Part shown: positions 13,701 through 27,065 of the stretch, piece after piece | How positions within the stretch are numbered: position 1 is the first letter of the stretch | How the letters are laid out: each line of letters starts with the position of its first letter | The notes under the pieces: model-generated | What the model saw: only the letters and a program-made list of their open reading frames with translations | The model's database searches: none | What the model was told of the DNA's origin: nothing | Program-made: the position numbers and the translations under genes | Assembly: GCF_052857255.1 (NCBI RefSeq) | Contig: NW_027526503.1 | Location: forward strand, 1 to 64,000 | Reading direction: 5' to 3' | Source of the DNA: Amblyomma americanum | Lineage: Eukaryota > Arthropoda > Arachnida > Ixodida > Ixodidae | DNA: 64,000 nucleotides

Positions 13701-15316
13701 GTGCTTAAAACAACGAAACAAGCTGTTTTAGTCCGAGATGAGCTAAATCTGAACACATCGGTTTTACAAGGGTCCCTCTAATAAGCGTCAAAACTTTTTC
13801 TTCTATAACTGCGCGAAAAGCATGTATTCGTGATTAATTCAACGAAACAAGCTGTTTTAGACCGAAACGAGCTAAATCACAACACATTGGTTTTACGAGT
13901 GTTCCTCTGATACGCTTCAAAACGTTTTCTTCTATAACTGCGTGAAAAGCATGTATTCGTGCTTCAAACATCAAAACAAGCGGTTTTAGACCGAAACGAG
14001 CTAAATCACAACACATCGGTTTTACAAGTATCTACGTGATACGCGTCAAAACTTTTTCTCTTATAACTGCGCGAAAAGCATGTATTCGTGCTTAATCCAA
14101 CGAAACAAGCTGTTTTAGACCGAAACGAGGTAAATCACAACACATCGGTTTCACAAGTTTTCCTCTGATACGCGTCAAAACTTTTTCTCTTATAACTGCG
14201 CGAAAAGCATGTATTCGTGCTTAATACAACGAAACAATCTGTTTTAGACCGAAACGAGCTAAATCACAACACATCGGTTTTACAAGTCTCCCTATTCGCG
14301 TCAAAACTTTTTCTCTTATAACAGCGCGAAAAGCATGTATTCTTGCTTTATACAACGAAACAAGCTGTTTTAGACCGAAACGAGCTAAATCACAACACAT
14401 CGGTTTTACAAGTTCTCCTCTGATACACGTCAAAACTTTTTCTATTATAACTGCGCGAAAAGCATGTATTCGTGCTTAATACAACGAAACAAGCTGTTTT
14501 AGACCGAAACGAGCTAAATCACAACACATCGGTTTTACAAGTCTCCCTAATACGCGTCAAAACGTTTTCTCTTATAACAGCGCGAAAAGCATGTATTCTT
14601 GCTTTATACAACGAAACAAGCTGTTTTAGACCGAAACGAGCTAAATCACAACACATCGGTTTTACAAGTTCTCCTCTGATACGCGTCAAAACTTTTTCTC
14701 TTATAACTGCGCGAAAAGCATGTATTCGTGCTTAATACAACGAAACAAGCTGTTTTAGTCCGAAACGAGCTAAATCACAGCACATCGGTTTTACAAGTGT
14801 TCCTCTGATACGCGTCAAAACTTTTTCTCTTGTAACTGCGCGAAAAGCATGTATTCGTGCTTAAAACAACGAAACAAGCTGTTTTAGTCCGAGATGAGCT
14901 AAATCTGAACACATCGGTTTTGCAAGTGTCCTTGTGACACGCGTCAAAACTTTTTCTCTTATAACTGCGCGAAAAGCATGCATTCGTGATTAATCCAACG
15001 AAACAAGCTGTTTTAGACCGAAACGAGCTAAATCACAACACATTGGTTTTACAAGTTTTCCTCTGGTACGCGTCAAAACTTTTTCTTTTATAACTGCGCG
15101 AAAAGCATGTATTCGTGCTTAATACAACGAAACAAGCTGTTTTAGACCGAAACGAGCTAAATCACAACACATCGGTTTTACAAGTCTCCCTGATACGCGT
15201 CAAAACGTTTTCTTCTATAACTGCGCGAAAAGCATGTATTCGTGCTTAAATCTTCGAAACAAGCGGTTTTAGACCGAAACGAGCTAAATCACAACACATC
15301 GGTTTTACAAGTATCC
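10703..15316 (+). repeat. Tandem duplication, 2 copies of a 2307-bp 18-mer
   Basis: Copy 1 is about 10703-13009 and copy 2 about 13010-15316. The left break is marked by TATCTACGTG (10702) against TATCCACGTG (13009). The right break is marked by CTTAATCC against CTTAAACC near 15377. Private variants such as TTTTGCAAG (12614 and 14921) and TTAAATCTTCG (12941 and 15248) occur in both copies. I saw no difference between copies by eye. Confidence 0.9.
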
Positions 15317-18300
15317 ACGTGATACGCGTCAAAACTTTTTCTCTTATAACTGCGCGAAAAGCATGTATTCGTGCTTAAACCAACGAAACAAGCTGTTTTA
15401 GACCGAAACGAGGTAAATCACAACACATCGGTTTTCAAGTTTTCCTCTGATACGCGTCAAAACTTTTTCTCTTATAACTGCGCGAAAAGCATGTATTCGT
15501 GCTTAATACAACGAAACAAGCTGTTTTAGACCGAAACGAGCTAAATCAAAACACATCGGTTTTACAAGTCTCCCTTATACGCGTCAAAACGTTTTCTCTT
15601 ATAACAGCGCGAAAAGCATGTATTCTTGCTTTATACAACGAAACAAGCTGTTTTAGACCAAAACGAGCTAGATCTGAACATATCGGTTTTACAAGTGTGC
15701 TTGTGATACGCGTCAAAACGTTTTCTCTTATAACTGCGCAAAAAGCATGTATTCGTGCTTAATACAACGAAACAAGCTGTTTTAGACAGAAACGAGCTAA
15801 ATCACAACACATCGGTTTTACAAGTCTCTCTAATACGCGTCAAAACTTTTTCTTCTATAACTGCGCGAAAAGCATGTATTCGTGCTTAAAACAACGAAAC
15901 AAGCTGTTTTATACCAAAACGAGCTATATCTGAACAAATCGGTTTTACAAGTATCCACGTGATACGCGTCAAAACTTTTTCTCTTATAACTGCGCGAAAA
16001 GCATGTATTAGTGCTTAATCCAACGAAACAAGTTGTTTTAGACCGAAACGAGCTAAATCTGAACACATCGGTTTTACAAGTGTCCTTGTGACACGCGTCA
16101 AAACTTTTTCTCTTATAACTGCGCGAAAAGCATGTATTCGTGATTAATCCAACGAAACAACCTGTTTTAGACCGAAACGAGCTAAATCACAACACATTGG
16201 TTTTACGAGTGTTCCTCTGATACGCGTCAAAACGTTTCCTCTTATAACTGCGCTAAAAGCATGTATTCGTGCTTAAAACAACGAAACAAGCTGTTTTAGA
16301 CCGAGATGAGCTAAATCTGAACACATCGGTTTTACAAGGGTCCCTCTTATAAACGTCAAAACTTTTTCTTCTATAACTGCGAGAAAAGCATGTATTCGTG
16401 ATTAATTCAACGAAACAAGCTGTTTTAGACCGAAACGAGCTAAATCACAACACATTGGTTTTACGAGTGTTCCTCTAATACGCGTCAAAACTTTTCCTTC
16501 TATAACTGCGCGAAAAGCATGTATTCGTGCTTAAAACAACGAAAAGGGCTGTTTTATACCAGAACGAGCTATATCTGAACACATCGGTTTTACAAGTATC
16601 CACGTGATACGCGTCAAAACGTTTTCTCTTATAACTGCGCGAAAAGCATGTATTCGTGCTTAATACAACGAAACAAGCTGTTTTAGACCGAAACGAGCTA
16701 AATCACAACACATCGGTTTTACAAGTCTCCCTAATACGCGTCAAAACTTTTTCTCTTATAAAAGCGCGAAAAGCATGTATTCTTACTTTATACAACGAAA
16801 CAAGCTGTTTTAGACCGAAACGAGCTAAATCACAGCACATTGGTTTTACGAGTGTTCCTCTGATACGCTTCAAAACGTTTTCTTCTATAACTGCGTGAAA
16901 AGCATGTATTCGTGCTTCAAACATCAAAACAAGCGGTTTTAGACCGAAACGAGCTAAATCACAACACATCGGTTTTACAAGTATCTACGTGATACGCGTC
17001 AAAACTTTTTCTCTTATAACTGCGCGAAAAGCATGTATTCGTGCTTAATCCAACGAAACAAGCTGTTTTAGACCGAAACGAGGTAAATCACAACACATCG
17101 GTTTCACAAGTTTTCCTCTGATACGCGTCAAAACTTTTTCTCTTATAACTGCGCGAAAAGCATGTATTCGTGCTTAATACAACGAAACAATCTGTTTTAG
17201 ACCGAAACGAGCTAAATCACAACACATCGGTTTTACAAGTCTCCCTATTCGCGTCAAAACTTTTTCTCTTATAACAGCGCGAAAAGCATGTATTCTTGCT
17301 TTATACAACGAAACAAGCTGTTTTAGACCGAAACGAGCTAAATCACAACACATCGGTTTTACAAGTTCTCCTCTGATACACGTCAAAACTTTTTCTATTA
17401 TAACTGCGCGAAAAGCATGTATTCGTGCTTAATACAACGAAACAAGCTGTTTTAGACCGAAACGAGCTAAATCACAACACATCGGTTTTACAAGTCTCCC
17501 TAATACGCGTCAAAACGTTTTCTCTGTTAACAGCGCGAAAAGCATGTATTCTTGCTTTATACAACGAAACAAGCTGTTTTAGACCGAAACGAGCTAAATC
17601 ACAACACATCGGTTTTACAAGTTCTCCTCTGATACGCGTAAAAACTTTTTCTCTTATAACTGCGCGAAAAGCATGTATTCGTGCTTAATACAACGAAACA
17701 AGCTGTTTTAGTCCGAAACGAGCTAAATCACAGCACATCGGTTTTACAAGTGTTCCTCTGATACGCGTCAAAACTTTTTCTCTTGTAACTGCGCGAAAAG
17801 CATGTATTCGTGCTTAAAACAACGAAACAAGCTGTTTTAGTCCGAGATGAGCTAAATCTGAACACATCGGTTTTACAAGTGTCCTTGTGACACGCGTCAA
17901 AACTTTTTCTCTTATAACTGCGCGAAAAGCATGCATTCGTGATTAATCCAACGAAACAAGCTGTTTTAGACCGAAACGAGCTAAATCACAACACATTGGT
18001 TTTACAAGTTTTCCTCTGGTACGCGTCAAAACTTTTTCTTTTATAACTGCGCGAAAAGCATGTATTCGTGCTTAATACAACGAAACAAGCTGTTTTAGAC
18101 CGAAACGAGCTAAATCACAACACATCGGTTTTACAAGTCTCCCTGATACGCGTCAAAACGTTTTCTTCTATAACTGCGCGAAAAGCATGTATTCGTGCTT
18201 AAAACTTCGAAACAAGCGGTTTTAGACCGAAACGAGCTAAATCACAACACACCGGTTTTACAAGTATCCACGTGATACGCGTCAAAACTTTTTCTCTTAT

Positions 18301-19788
18301 AACTGCGCGAAAAGCATGTATTCGTGCTTAAACCAACGAAACAAGCTGTTTTAGACCGAAACGAGGTAAATCACAACACATCGGTTTTCAAGTTTTCCTC
18401 TGATACGCGTCAAAACTTTTTCTCTTATAACTGCGCGAAAAGCATGTATTCGTGCTTAATACAACGAAACAAGCTGTTTTAGACCGAAACGAGCTAAATC
18501 AAAACACATCGGTTTTACAAGTCTCCCTTATACGCGTCAAAACGTTTTCTCTTATAACAGCGCGAAAAGCATGTATTCTTGCTTTATACAACGAAACAAG
18601 CTGTTTTAGACCAAAACGAGCTAGATCTGAACATATCGGTTTTACAAGTGTGCTTGTGATACGCGTCAAAACGTTTTCTCTTATAACTGCGCAAAAAGCA
18701 TGTATTCGTGCTTAATACAACGAAACAAGCTGTTTTAGACAGAAACGAGCTAAATCACAACACATCGGTTTTACAAGTCTCTCTAATACGCGTCAAAACT
18801 TTTTCTTCTATAACTGCGCGAAAAGCATGTATTCGTGCTTAAAACAACGAAACAAGCTGTTTTATACCAAAACGAGCTATATCTGAACAAATCGGTTTTA
18901 CAAGTATCCACGTGATACGCGTCAAAACTTTTCCTCTTATAACTGCGCGAAAAGCATGTATTAGTGCTTAATCCAACGAAACAAGTTGTTTTAGACCGAA
19001 ACGAGCTAAATCTGAACACATCGGTTTTACAAGTGTCCTTGTGACACGCGTCAAAACTTTTTCTCTTATAACTGCGCGAAAAGCATGTATTCGTGATTAA
19101 TCCAACGAAACAACCTGTTTTAGACCGAAACGAGCTAAATCACAACACATTGGTTTTACGAGTGTTCCTCTGATACGCGTCAAAACGTTTCCTCTTATAA
19201 CTGCGCTAAAAGCATGTATTCGTGCTTAAAACAACGAAACAAGCTGTTTTAGACCGAGATGAGCTAAATCTGAACACATCGGTTTTACAAGGGTCCCTCT
19301 TATAAACGTCAAAACTTTTTCTTCTATAACTGCGAGAAAAGCATGTATTCGTGATTAATTCAACGAAACAAGCTGTTTTAGACCGAAACGAGCTAAATCA
19401 CAACACATTGGTTTTACGAGTGTTCCTCTAATACGCGTCAAAACTTTTCCTTCTATAACTGCGCGAAAAGCATGTATTCGTGCTTAAAACAACGAAAAGG
19501 GCTGTTTTATACCAGAACGAGCTATATCTGAACACATCGGTTTTACAAGTATCCACGTGATACGCGTCAAAACGTTTTCTCTTATAACTGCGCGAAAAGC
19601 ATGTATTCGTGCTTAATACAACGAAACAAGCTGTTTTAGACCGAAACGAGCTAAATCACAACACATCGGTTTTACAAGTCTCCCTAATACGCGTCAAAAC
19701 TTTTTCTCTTATAAAAGCGCGAAAAGCATGTATTCTTGCTTTATACAACGAAACAAGCTGTTTTAGACCGAAACGAGCTAAATCACAG
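13883..19788 (+). repeat. Tandem duplication, 2 copies of a 2953-bp 23-mer
   Basis: Copy 1 is about 13883-16835 and copy 2 about 16836-19788. The junction is inside one monomer: CACAGCACATTGG at 16831-16843 joins the left part of a CACAGCACATCGG monomer to the right part of a CACAACACATTGG monomer. Copies differ at a handful of sites, for example CTCTTATAAC versus CTCTGTTAAC near 17521 and CGCGTCAAAA versus CGCGTAAAAA near 17638. The first copy overlaps the second copy of the 2307-base duplication. Confidence 0.88.
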
Positions 19789-22700
19789 CACATCGGTTTT
19801 ACAAGTGTTCCTCTGATACGCGTCAAAACGTTTTCTCTTATAACTGCGCGAAGAGCATGTATTCGTGCTTAAAACAACGAAACAAGCTGTTCTAGACCGA
19901 TATGAGCTAAATATGAACACATCGGTTTTACAAGTGTCCCTCTAATAAGCGTCAAAACTTTTTCTTCTATAACTGCGCGAAAAGCATGTATTCGTGATGA
20001 ATTCAACGAAACAAGCTGTTTTAAACCGAAACGAGCTAAATCACAACACATCGGTTTTACAAGTATCTACGTGATACGCGTCAAAACTTTTTCTCTTATA
20101 ACTACGCGAAAAGCATGTATTCGTGCTTAATCCAACGAAACAAGCTGTTTTAGACCGAAACGAGGTAAATCACAACACATCGGTTTTACAAGTCTCCCTA
20201 TTCGCGTCAAAACTTTTTCTCTTATAACAGCGCGAAAAGCATGTATTCTTGCTTTATACAACGAAACAAGCTGTTTTAGACCGAAACGAGCTAAATCACA
20301 ACACATCGGTTTTACAAGTCTCCCTATTCGCGTCAAAACTTTTTCTCTTATAACAGCGCGAAAAGCATGTATTCTTGCTTTATACAACGAAACAAGCTGT
20401 TTTAGACCGAAACGAGCCAAATCACAACACATCGGTTTTACAAGTTTTCCTCTGATACACGTCAAAACTTTTTCTCTTATAACTGCGCGAAAAGCATGTA
20501 TTCGTGCTTAATACAACGAAACAAGCTGTTTTAGACCGAAACGAGCTAAATCACAACACATCGGTTTTACAAGTCTCCCTAATACGCGTCAAAACGTTTT
20601 CTCATATAACAGCGCGAAAAGCATGTATTCTTGCTTTATACAACGAAACAAGCTGTTTTAGACCAAAACGAGCTAAATCACAACAATTCGGTTTTACAAG
20701 TTCTCCTCTGATACGCGTCAAAACTTTTTCTCTTATAACTGCGCGAAAAGCATGTATTCGTGCTTAATACAACGAAACAAGCTGTTTTAGTCCGAAACGA
20801 GCTAAATCACAGCACATCGGTTTTACAAGTGTTCCTCTGATACGCGTCAATACTTTTTCTCTTGTAACTGCGCGAAAAGCATGTATTCGTGCTTAAAACA
20901 ACGAAACAAGCTGTTTTAGTCCGAGATGAGCTAAATCTGAACACATCGGTTTTACAAGGGTCCCTCTAATAAGCGTCAAAACTTTTTCTTCTATAACTGC
21001 GCGAAAAGCATGTATTCGTGATTAATTCAACGAAACAAGCTGTTTTAGACCGAAACGAGCTAAATCACAACACATTGGTTTTACGAGTGTTCCTCTCATA
21101 CGCGTCAAAACGTTTTCTTCTATAACTGCGTGAAAAGCATGTATTCGTGCTTCAAACATCGAAACAAGCTGTTTTAGACCGAAACGAGGTAAATCACAAC
21201 ACATCGGTTTTACAAGTTCTCCTCTGATACGCGTCAAAACTTTTTCTCTTATAACTGCGCGAAAAGCATGTATTCGTGCTTAATACAACGAAACAAGCTG
21301 TTTTAGTCCGAAACGAGCTAAATCACAGCACATCGGTTTTACAAGTGTTCCTCTGATACGCGTCAAAACTTTTTCTCTTGTAACTGCGCGAAAAGCATGT
21401 ATTCGTGCTTAAAACAACGAAACAAGCTGTTTTAGTCCGAGATGAGCTAAATCGGAACACATCGGTTTTACAAGTGTCCTTGTGACACGCGTCAAAACTT
21501 TTTCTCTTATAACTGCGCGAAAAGCATGCATTCGTGATTAATCCAACGAAACAAGCTGTTTTAGACCGAAACGAGCTAAATCACAACACATTGGTTTTAC
21601 AAGTTTTCCTCTGGTACGCGTCAAAACTTTTTCTTTTATAACTGCGCGAAAAGCATGTATTCGTGCTTAATACAACGAAACAAGCTGTTTTAGACCGAAA
21701 CGAGCTAAATCACAACACATCGGTTTTACAAGTCTCCCTGATACGCGTCAAAACGTTTTCTTCTATAACTGCGCGAAAAGCATGTATTCGTGCTTAAAAC
21801 TTCGAAACAAGCGGTTTTAGACCGAAACGAGCTAAATCACAACACATCGGTTTTACAAGTATCCACGTGATACGCGTCAAAACTTTTTCTCTTATAACTG
21901 CGCGAAAAGCATGTATTCGTGCTTAAACCAACGAAACAAGCTGTTTTAGACCGAAACGAGGTAAATCACAACACATCGGTTTTACAAGTTTTCCTCTGAT
22001 ACGCGTCAAAACTTTTTCTCTTATAACTGCGCGAAAAGCATGTATTCGTGCTTAATACAACGAAACAAGCTGTTTTAGACCGAAACGAGCTAAATCAAAA
22101 CACATCGGTTTTACAAGTCTCCCTAATACGCGTCAAAACGTTTTCTCTTATAACAGCGCGAAAAGCGTGTATTCTTGCTTTATACAACGAAACAAGCTGT
22201 TTTAGACCAAAACGAGCTAGATCTGAACATATCGGTTTTACAAGTGTGCTTGTGATACGCGTCAAAACGTTTTCTCTTATAACTGCGCAAAAAGCATGTA
22301 TTCGTGCTTAATACAACGAAACAAGCTGTTTTAGACAGAAACGAGCTAAATCACAACACATCGGTTTTACAAGTCTCTCTAATACGCGTCAAAACTTTTT
22401 CTTCTATAACTGCGCGAAAAGCATGTATTCGTGCTTAAAACAACGAAACAAGCTGTTTTATACCAAAACGAGCTATATCTGAACAAATCGGTTTTACAAG
22501 TATCCACGTGATACGCGTCAAAACTTTTTCTCTTATAACTGCGCGAAAAGCATGTATTAGTGCTTAATCCAACGAAACAAGTTGTTTTAGACCGAAACGA
22601 GCTAAATCTGAACACATCGGTTTTACAAGTGTCCTTGTGACACGCGTCAAAACTTTTTCTCTTATAACTGCGCGAAAAGCATGTATTCGTGATTAATCCA

Positions 22701-24640
22701 ACGAAACAACCTGTTTTAGACCGAAACGAGCTAAATCACAACACATTGGTTTTACGAGTGTTCCTCTGATACGCGTCAAAACGTTTCCTCTTATAACTGC
22801 GCTAAAAGCATGTATTCGTGCTTAAAACAATGAAACAAGCTGTTTTAGACCGAGATGAGCTAAATCTGAACACATCGGTTTTACAAGGGTCCCTCTTATA
22901 AACGTCAAAACTTTTTCTTCTATAACTGCGAGAAAAGCATGTATTCGTGATTAATTCAACGAAACAAGCTGTTTTAGACCGAAACGAGCTAAATCACAAC
23001 ACATTGGTTTTACGAGCGTTCCTCTAATACGCGTCAAAACTTTTCCTTCTATAACTGCGCGAAAAGCATGTATTCGTGCTTAAAACAACGAAAAGGGCTG
23101 TTTTATACCAGAACGAGCTATATCTGAACACATCGGTTTTACAAGTATCCACGTGATACGCGTCAAAACGTTTTCTCTTATAACTGCGCGAAAAGCATGT
23201 ATTCGTGCTTAATACAACGAAACAAGCTGTTTTAGACCGAAACGAGCTAAATCACAACACATCGGTTTTACAAGTCTCCCTAATACGCGTCAAAACTTTT
23301 TCTCTTATAACAGCGCGAAAAGCATGTATTCTTGCTTTATACAACGAAACAAGCTGTTTTAGACCGAAACGAGCTAAATCACAGCACATCGGTTTTACAA
23401 GTGTTCCTCTGATACGCGTCAAAACGTTTTCTCTTATAACTGCGCGAAAAGCATGTATTCGTGCTTAAAACAACGAAACAAGCTGTTCTAGACCGATGTG
23501 AGCTAAATATGAACACATCGGTTTTACAAGTGTCCCTCTAATAAGCGTCAAAACTTTTTCTTCTATAACTGCGCGAAAAGCATGTATTCGTGATGAATTC
23601 AACGAAACAAGCTGTTTTAAACCGAAACGAGCTAAATCACAACACATCGGTTTTACAAGTATCTACGTGATACGCGTCAAAACTTTTTCTCTTATAACTA
23701 CGCGAAAAGCATGTATTCGTGCTTAATCCAACGAAACAAGCTGTTTTAGACCGAAACGAGGTAAATCACAACACATCGGTTTTACAAGTCTCCCTATTCG
23801 CGTCAAAACTTTTTCTCTTATAACAGCGCGAAAAGCATGTATTCTTGCTTTATACAACGAAACAAGCTGTTTTAGACCGAAACGAGCCAAATCACAACAC
23901 ATCGGTTTTACAAGTTTTCCTCTGATACACGTCAAAACTTTTTCTCTTATAACTGCGCGAAAAGCATGTATTCGTGCTTAATACAACGAAACAAGCTGTT
24001 TTAGACCGAAACGAGCTAAATCACAACACATCGGTTTTACAAGTCTCCCTAATACGCGTCAAAACGTTTTCTCATATAACAGCGCGAAAAGCATGTATTC
24101 TTGCTTTATACAACGAAACAAGCTGTTTTAGACCGAAACGAGCTAAATCACAACACATCGGTTTTACAAGTTCTCCTCTGATACGCGTCAAAACTTTTTC
24201 TCTTATAACTGCGCGAAAAGCATGTATTCGTGCTTAATACAACGAAACAAGCTGTTTTAGTCCGAAACGAGCTAAATCACAGCATATCGGTTTTACAAGT
24301 GTTCCTCTGATACGCGTCAAAACGTTTTCTCTTGTAACTGCGCGAAAAGCATGTATTCGTGCTTAAAACAACGAAACAAGCTGTTTTAGTCCGAGATGAG
24401 CTAAATCTGAACACATCGGTTTTACAAGGGTCCCTCTAATAAGCGTCAAAACTTTTTCTTCTATAACTGCGCGAAAAGCATGTATTCGTGATTAATTCAA
24501 CGAAACAAGCTGTTTTAGACCGAAACGAGCTAAATCACAACACATTGGTTTTACGAGTGTTCCTCTCATACGCGTCAAAACGTTTTCTTCTATAACTGCG
24601 TGAAAAGCATGTATTCGTGCTTCAAACATCGAAACAAGCG
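17594..24640 (+). repeat. Tandem duplication at 3596-bp spacing (28-mer)
   Basis: Copy 1 is about 17594-21185 and copy 2 about 21190-24640. Matching landmarks are 3596 bases apart up to about 23800 and 3470 apart afterwards, because copy 2 has lost one 126-base monomer of the CTATTCG class (three related monomers at 20127-20465, two at 23723-23935). Copy-specific substitutions include CAACAATTCGG near 20680 and GTCAATACTTTT near 20848. The block overlaps the second copy of the 2953-base duplication. Confidence 0.87.
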
Positions 24641-26707
24641 GTTTTAGACCGAAACGAGCTAAATCACAACACATCGGTTTTACAAGTATCTACGTGATAC
24701 GCGTCAAAACTTTTTCTCTTATAACTGCGCGAAAAGCATGTATTCGTGCTTAATCCAACGAAACAAGCTGTTTTAGACCGAAACGAGGTAAATCACAACA
24801 CATCGGTTTCACAAGTTTTCCTCTGATACGCGTCAAAACTTTTTCTCTTATAACTGCGCGAAAAGCATGTATTCGTGCTTAATACAACCAAACAATCTGT
24901 TTTAGACCGAAACGAGCTAAATCACAACACATCGGTTTTACAAGTCTCCCTAATACGCGTCAAAACGTTTTCTCTTATAACAGCGCGAAAAGCATGTATT
25001 CTTGCTTTATACAACGAAACAAGCTGTTTTAGACCGAAACGAGCTAAATCACAACACATCGGTTTTACAAGTTCTCCTCTGATACGCGTCAAAACTTTTT
25101 CTCTTTTAACTGCGCGAAAAGCATGTATTCGTGCTTAAAACAACGAAACAAGCTGTTTTAGTCCGAGATGAGCTAAATCTGAACACATCGGTTTTACAAG
25201 TGTCCCTCTAATAAGCGTCAAAACTTTTTCTTCTATAACTGCGCGAAAAGCATGTATTCGTGATTAATTCAACGAAACAAGCTGTTTTAGACCGAAACGA
25301 GCTAAATCACAACACATTGGTTTTACGAGTGTTCCTCTGATACGCGTCAAAACGTTTTCTTCTATAACTGCGCGAAAAGCATGTATTCGTGCTTCAAACA
25401 TCGAAACAAGCGGTTTTAGACCGAAACGAGCTAAATCACAACACATCGGTTTTACAAGTATCTACGTGATACGCGTCAAAACTTTTTCTCTTATAACTGC
25501 GCGAAAAGCATGTATTCGTGCCTAATCCAACGAAACAAGCTGTTTTAGACCGAAACGAGGTAAATCACAACACATCGGTTTCACAAGTTTTCCTCTGATA
25601 CGCGTCAAAACTTTTTCTCTTATAACTGCGCGAAAAGCATGTATTCGTGCTTAATACAACGAAACAAGCTGTTTTAGACCGAAACCAGCTAAATCACAAC
25701 ACATCGGTTTTACAAGTCTCCCTATTCGCGTCAAAACTTTTTCTCTTATAACAGCGCGAAAAGCATGTATTCTTGCTTTATACAACGAAACAAGCTGTTT
25801 TAGACCGAAACGAGCTAAATCACAACACATCGGTTTTACAAGTTCTCCTCTGATACACGTCAAAACTTTTTCTCTTATAACTGCGCGAAAAGCATGTATT
25901 CGTGCTTAATACAACGAAACAAGCTGTTTTAGACCGAAACGAGCTAAATCACAACACATCGGTTTTACAAGTCTCCCTAATACGCGTCAAAACGTTTTCT
26001 CTTATAACAGCGCGAAAAGCATGTATTCTTGCTTTATACAACGAAACAAGCTGTTTTAGACCGAAACGAGCTAAATCAGAACACATCGGTTTTACAAGTT
26101 CTCCTCTGATACGCGTCAAAACTTTTTCTCTTATAACTGCGCGAAAAGCATGTATTCGTGCTTAATACAACGAAACAAGCTGTTTTAGTCCGAAACGAGC
26201 TAAACCACAGCACATCGGTTTTACAAGTGTTCCTCTGATACGCGTCAAAACTTTTTCTCTTGTAACTGCGCGAAAAGCATGTATTCGTGCTTAAAACAAC
26301 GAAACAAGCTGTTTTAGACCGAGATGAGCTAAATCTGAACACATCGGTTTTACAAGGGTCCCTCTAATAAGCGTCAAAACTTTTTCTTCTATAACTGCGC
26401 GAAAAGCATGTATTCCTGATGAATCCAACGAAACAAGCTGTTTTAGACCGAAACGAGCTAAATCACAACACATTGGTTCTACGAGTGTTCCTCTGATACG
26501 CGTCAAAACTTTTTCACTTATAACTGCGCGAAAAGCATGTATTCGTGCTTAATACAACGAAACAAGCTGTTTTATACCGAAACGAGCTAAATCACAACAC
26601 ATCGGTTTTACAAGTTCTCCTCTGATACACGTCAAAACTTTTTCTCTTATAACTGCGCGAAAAGCATGTATTCGTGCTTAAAACAACGAAACAAGCTGTT
26701 TTAGACC
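24641..26707 (+). repeat. Satellite monomers, mixed order
   Basis: No gene is visible. About 25150-26200 is collinear with about 11410-12470 at offset 13737, with scattered substitutions. The part after 26290 moves into the order that leads into the next duplicated block. All monomers are in the same orientation. Confidence 0.82.
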
Positions 26708-27065
26708 GAAACGAGCTAAATCACAACACATCGGTTTTACAAGTCTCCCTAATACGCGTCAAAACGTTTTCTTCTATAACTGCGCGAAAAGCATGTATTC
26801 GTGCTTAAAACATCGAAACAAGCGGTTTTAGACCGAAACGAGCTAAATCACAACACATCGGTTTTACAAGTTACCACGTGATACGCGTCAAAACTTTTTC
26901 TCTATAACTGCGCGAAAAGCATGTGTTCGTGCTTAATCCACCGAAACAAGCTGTTTTAGACCGAAACGAGGTAAATCACAACACATCGGTTTTACAAGTT
27001 TTCCCCTGATACGCGTCAAAACGTTTTCTCTTATAACTGCGCGAAAAGCATGTATTCTTGCTTTA

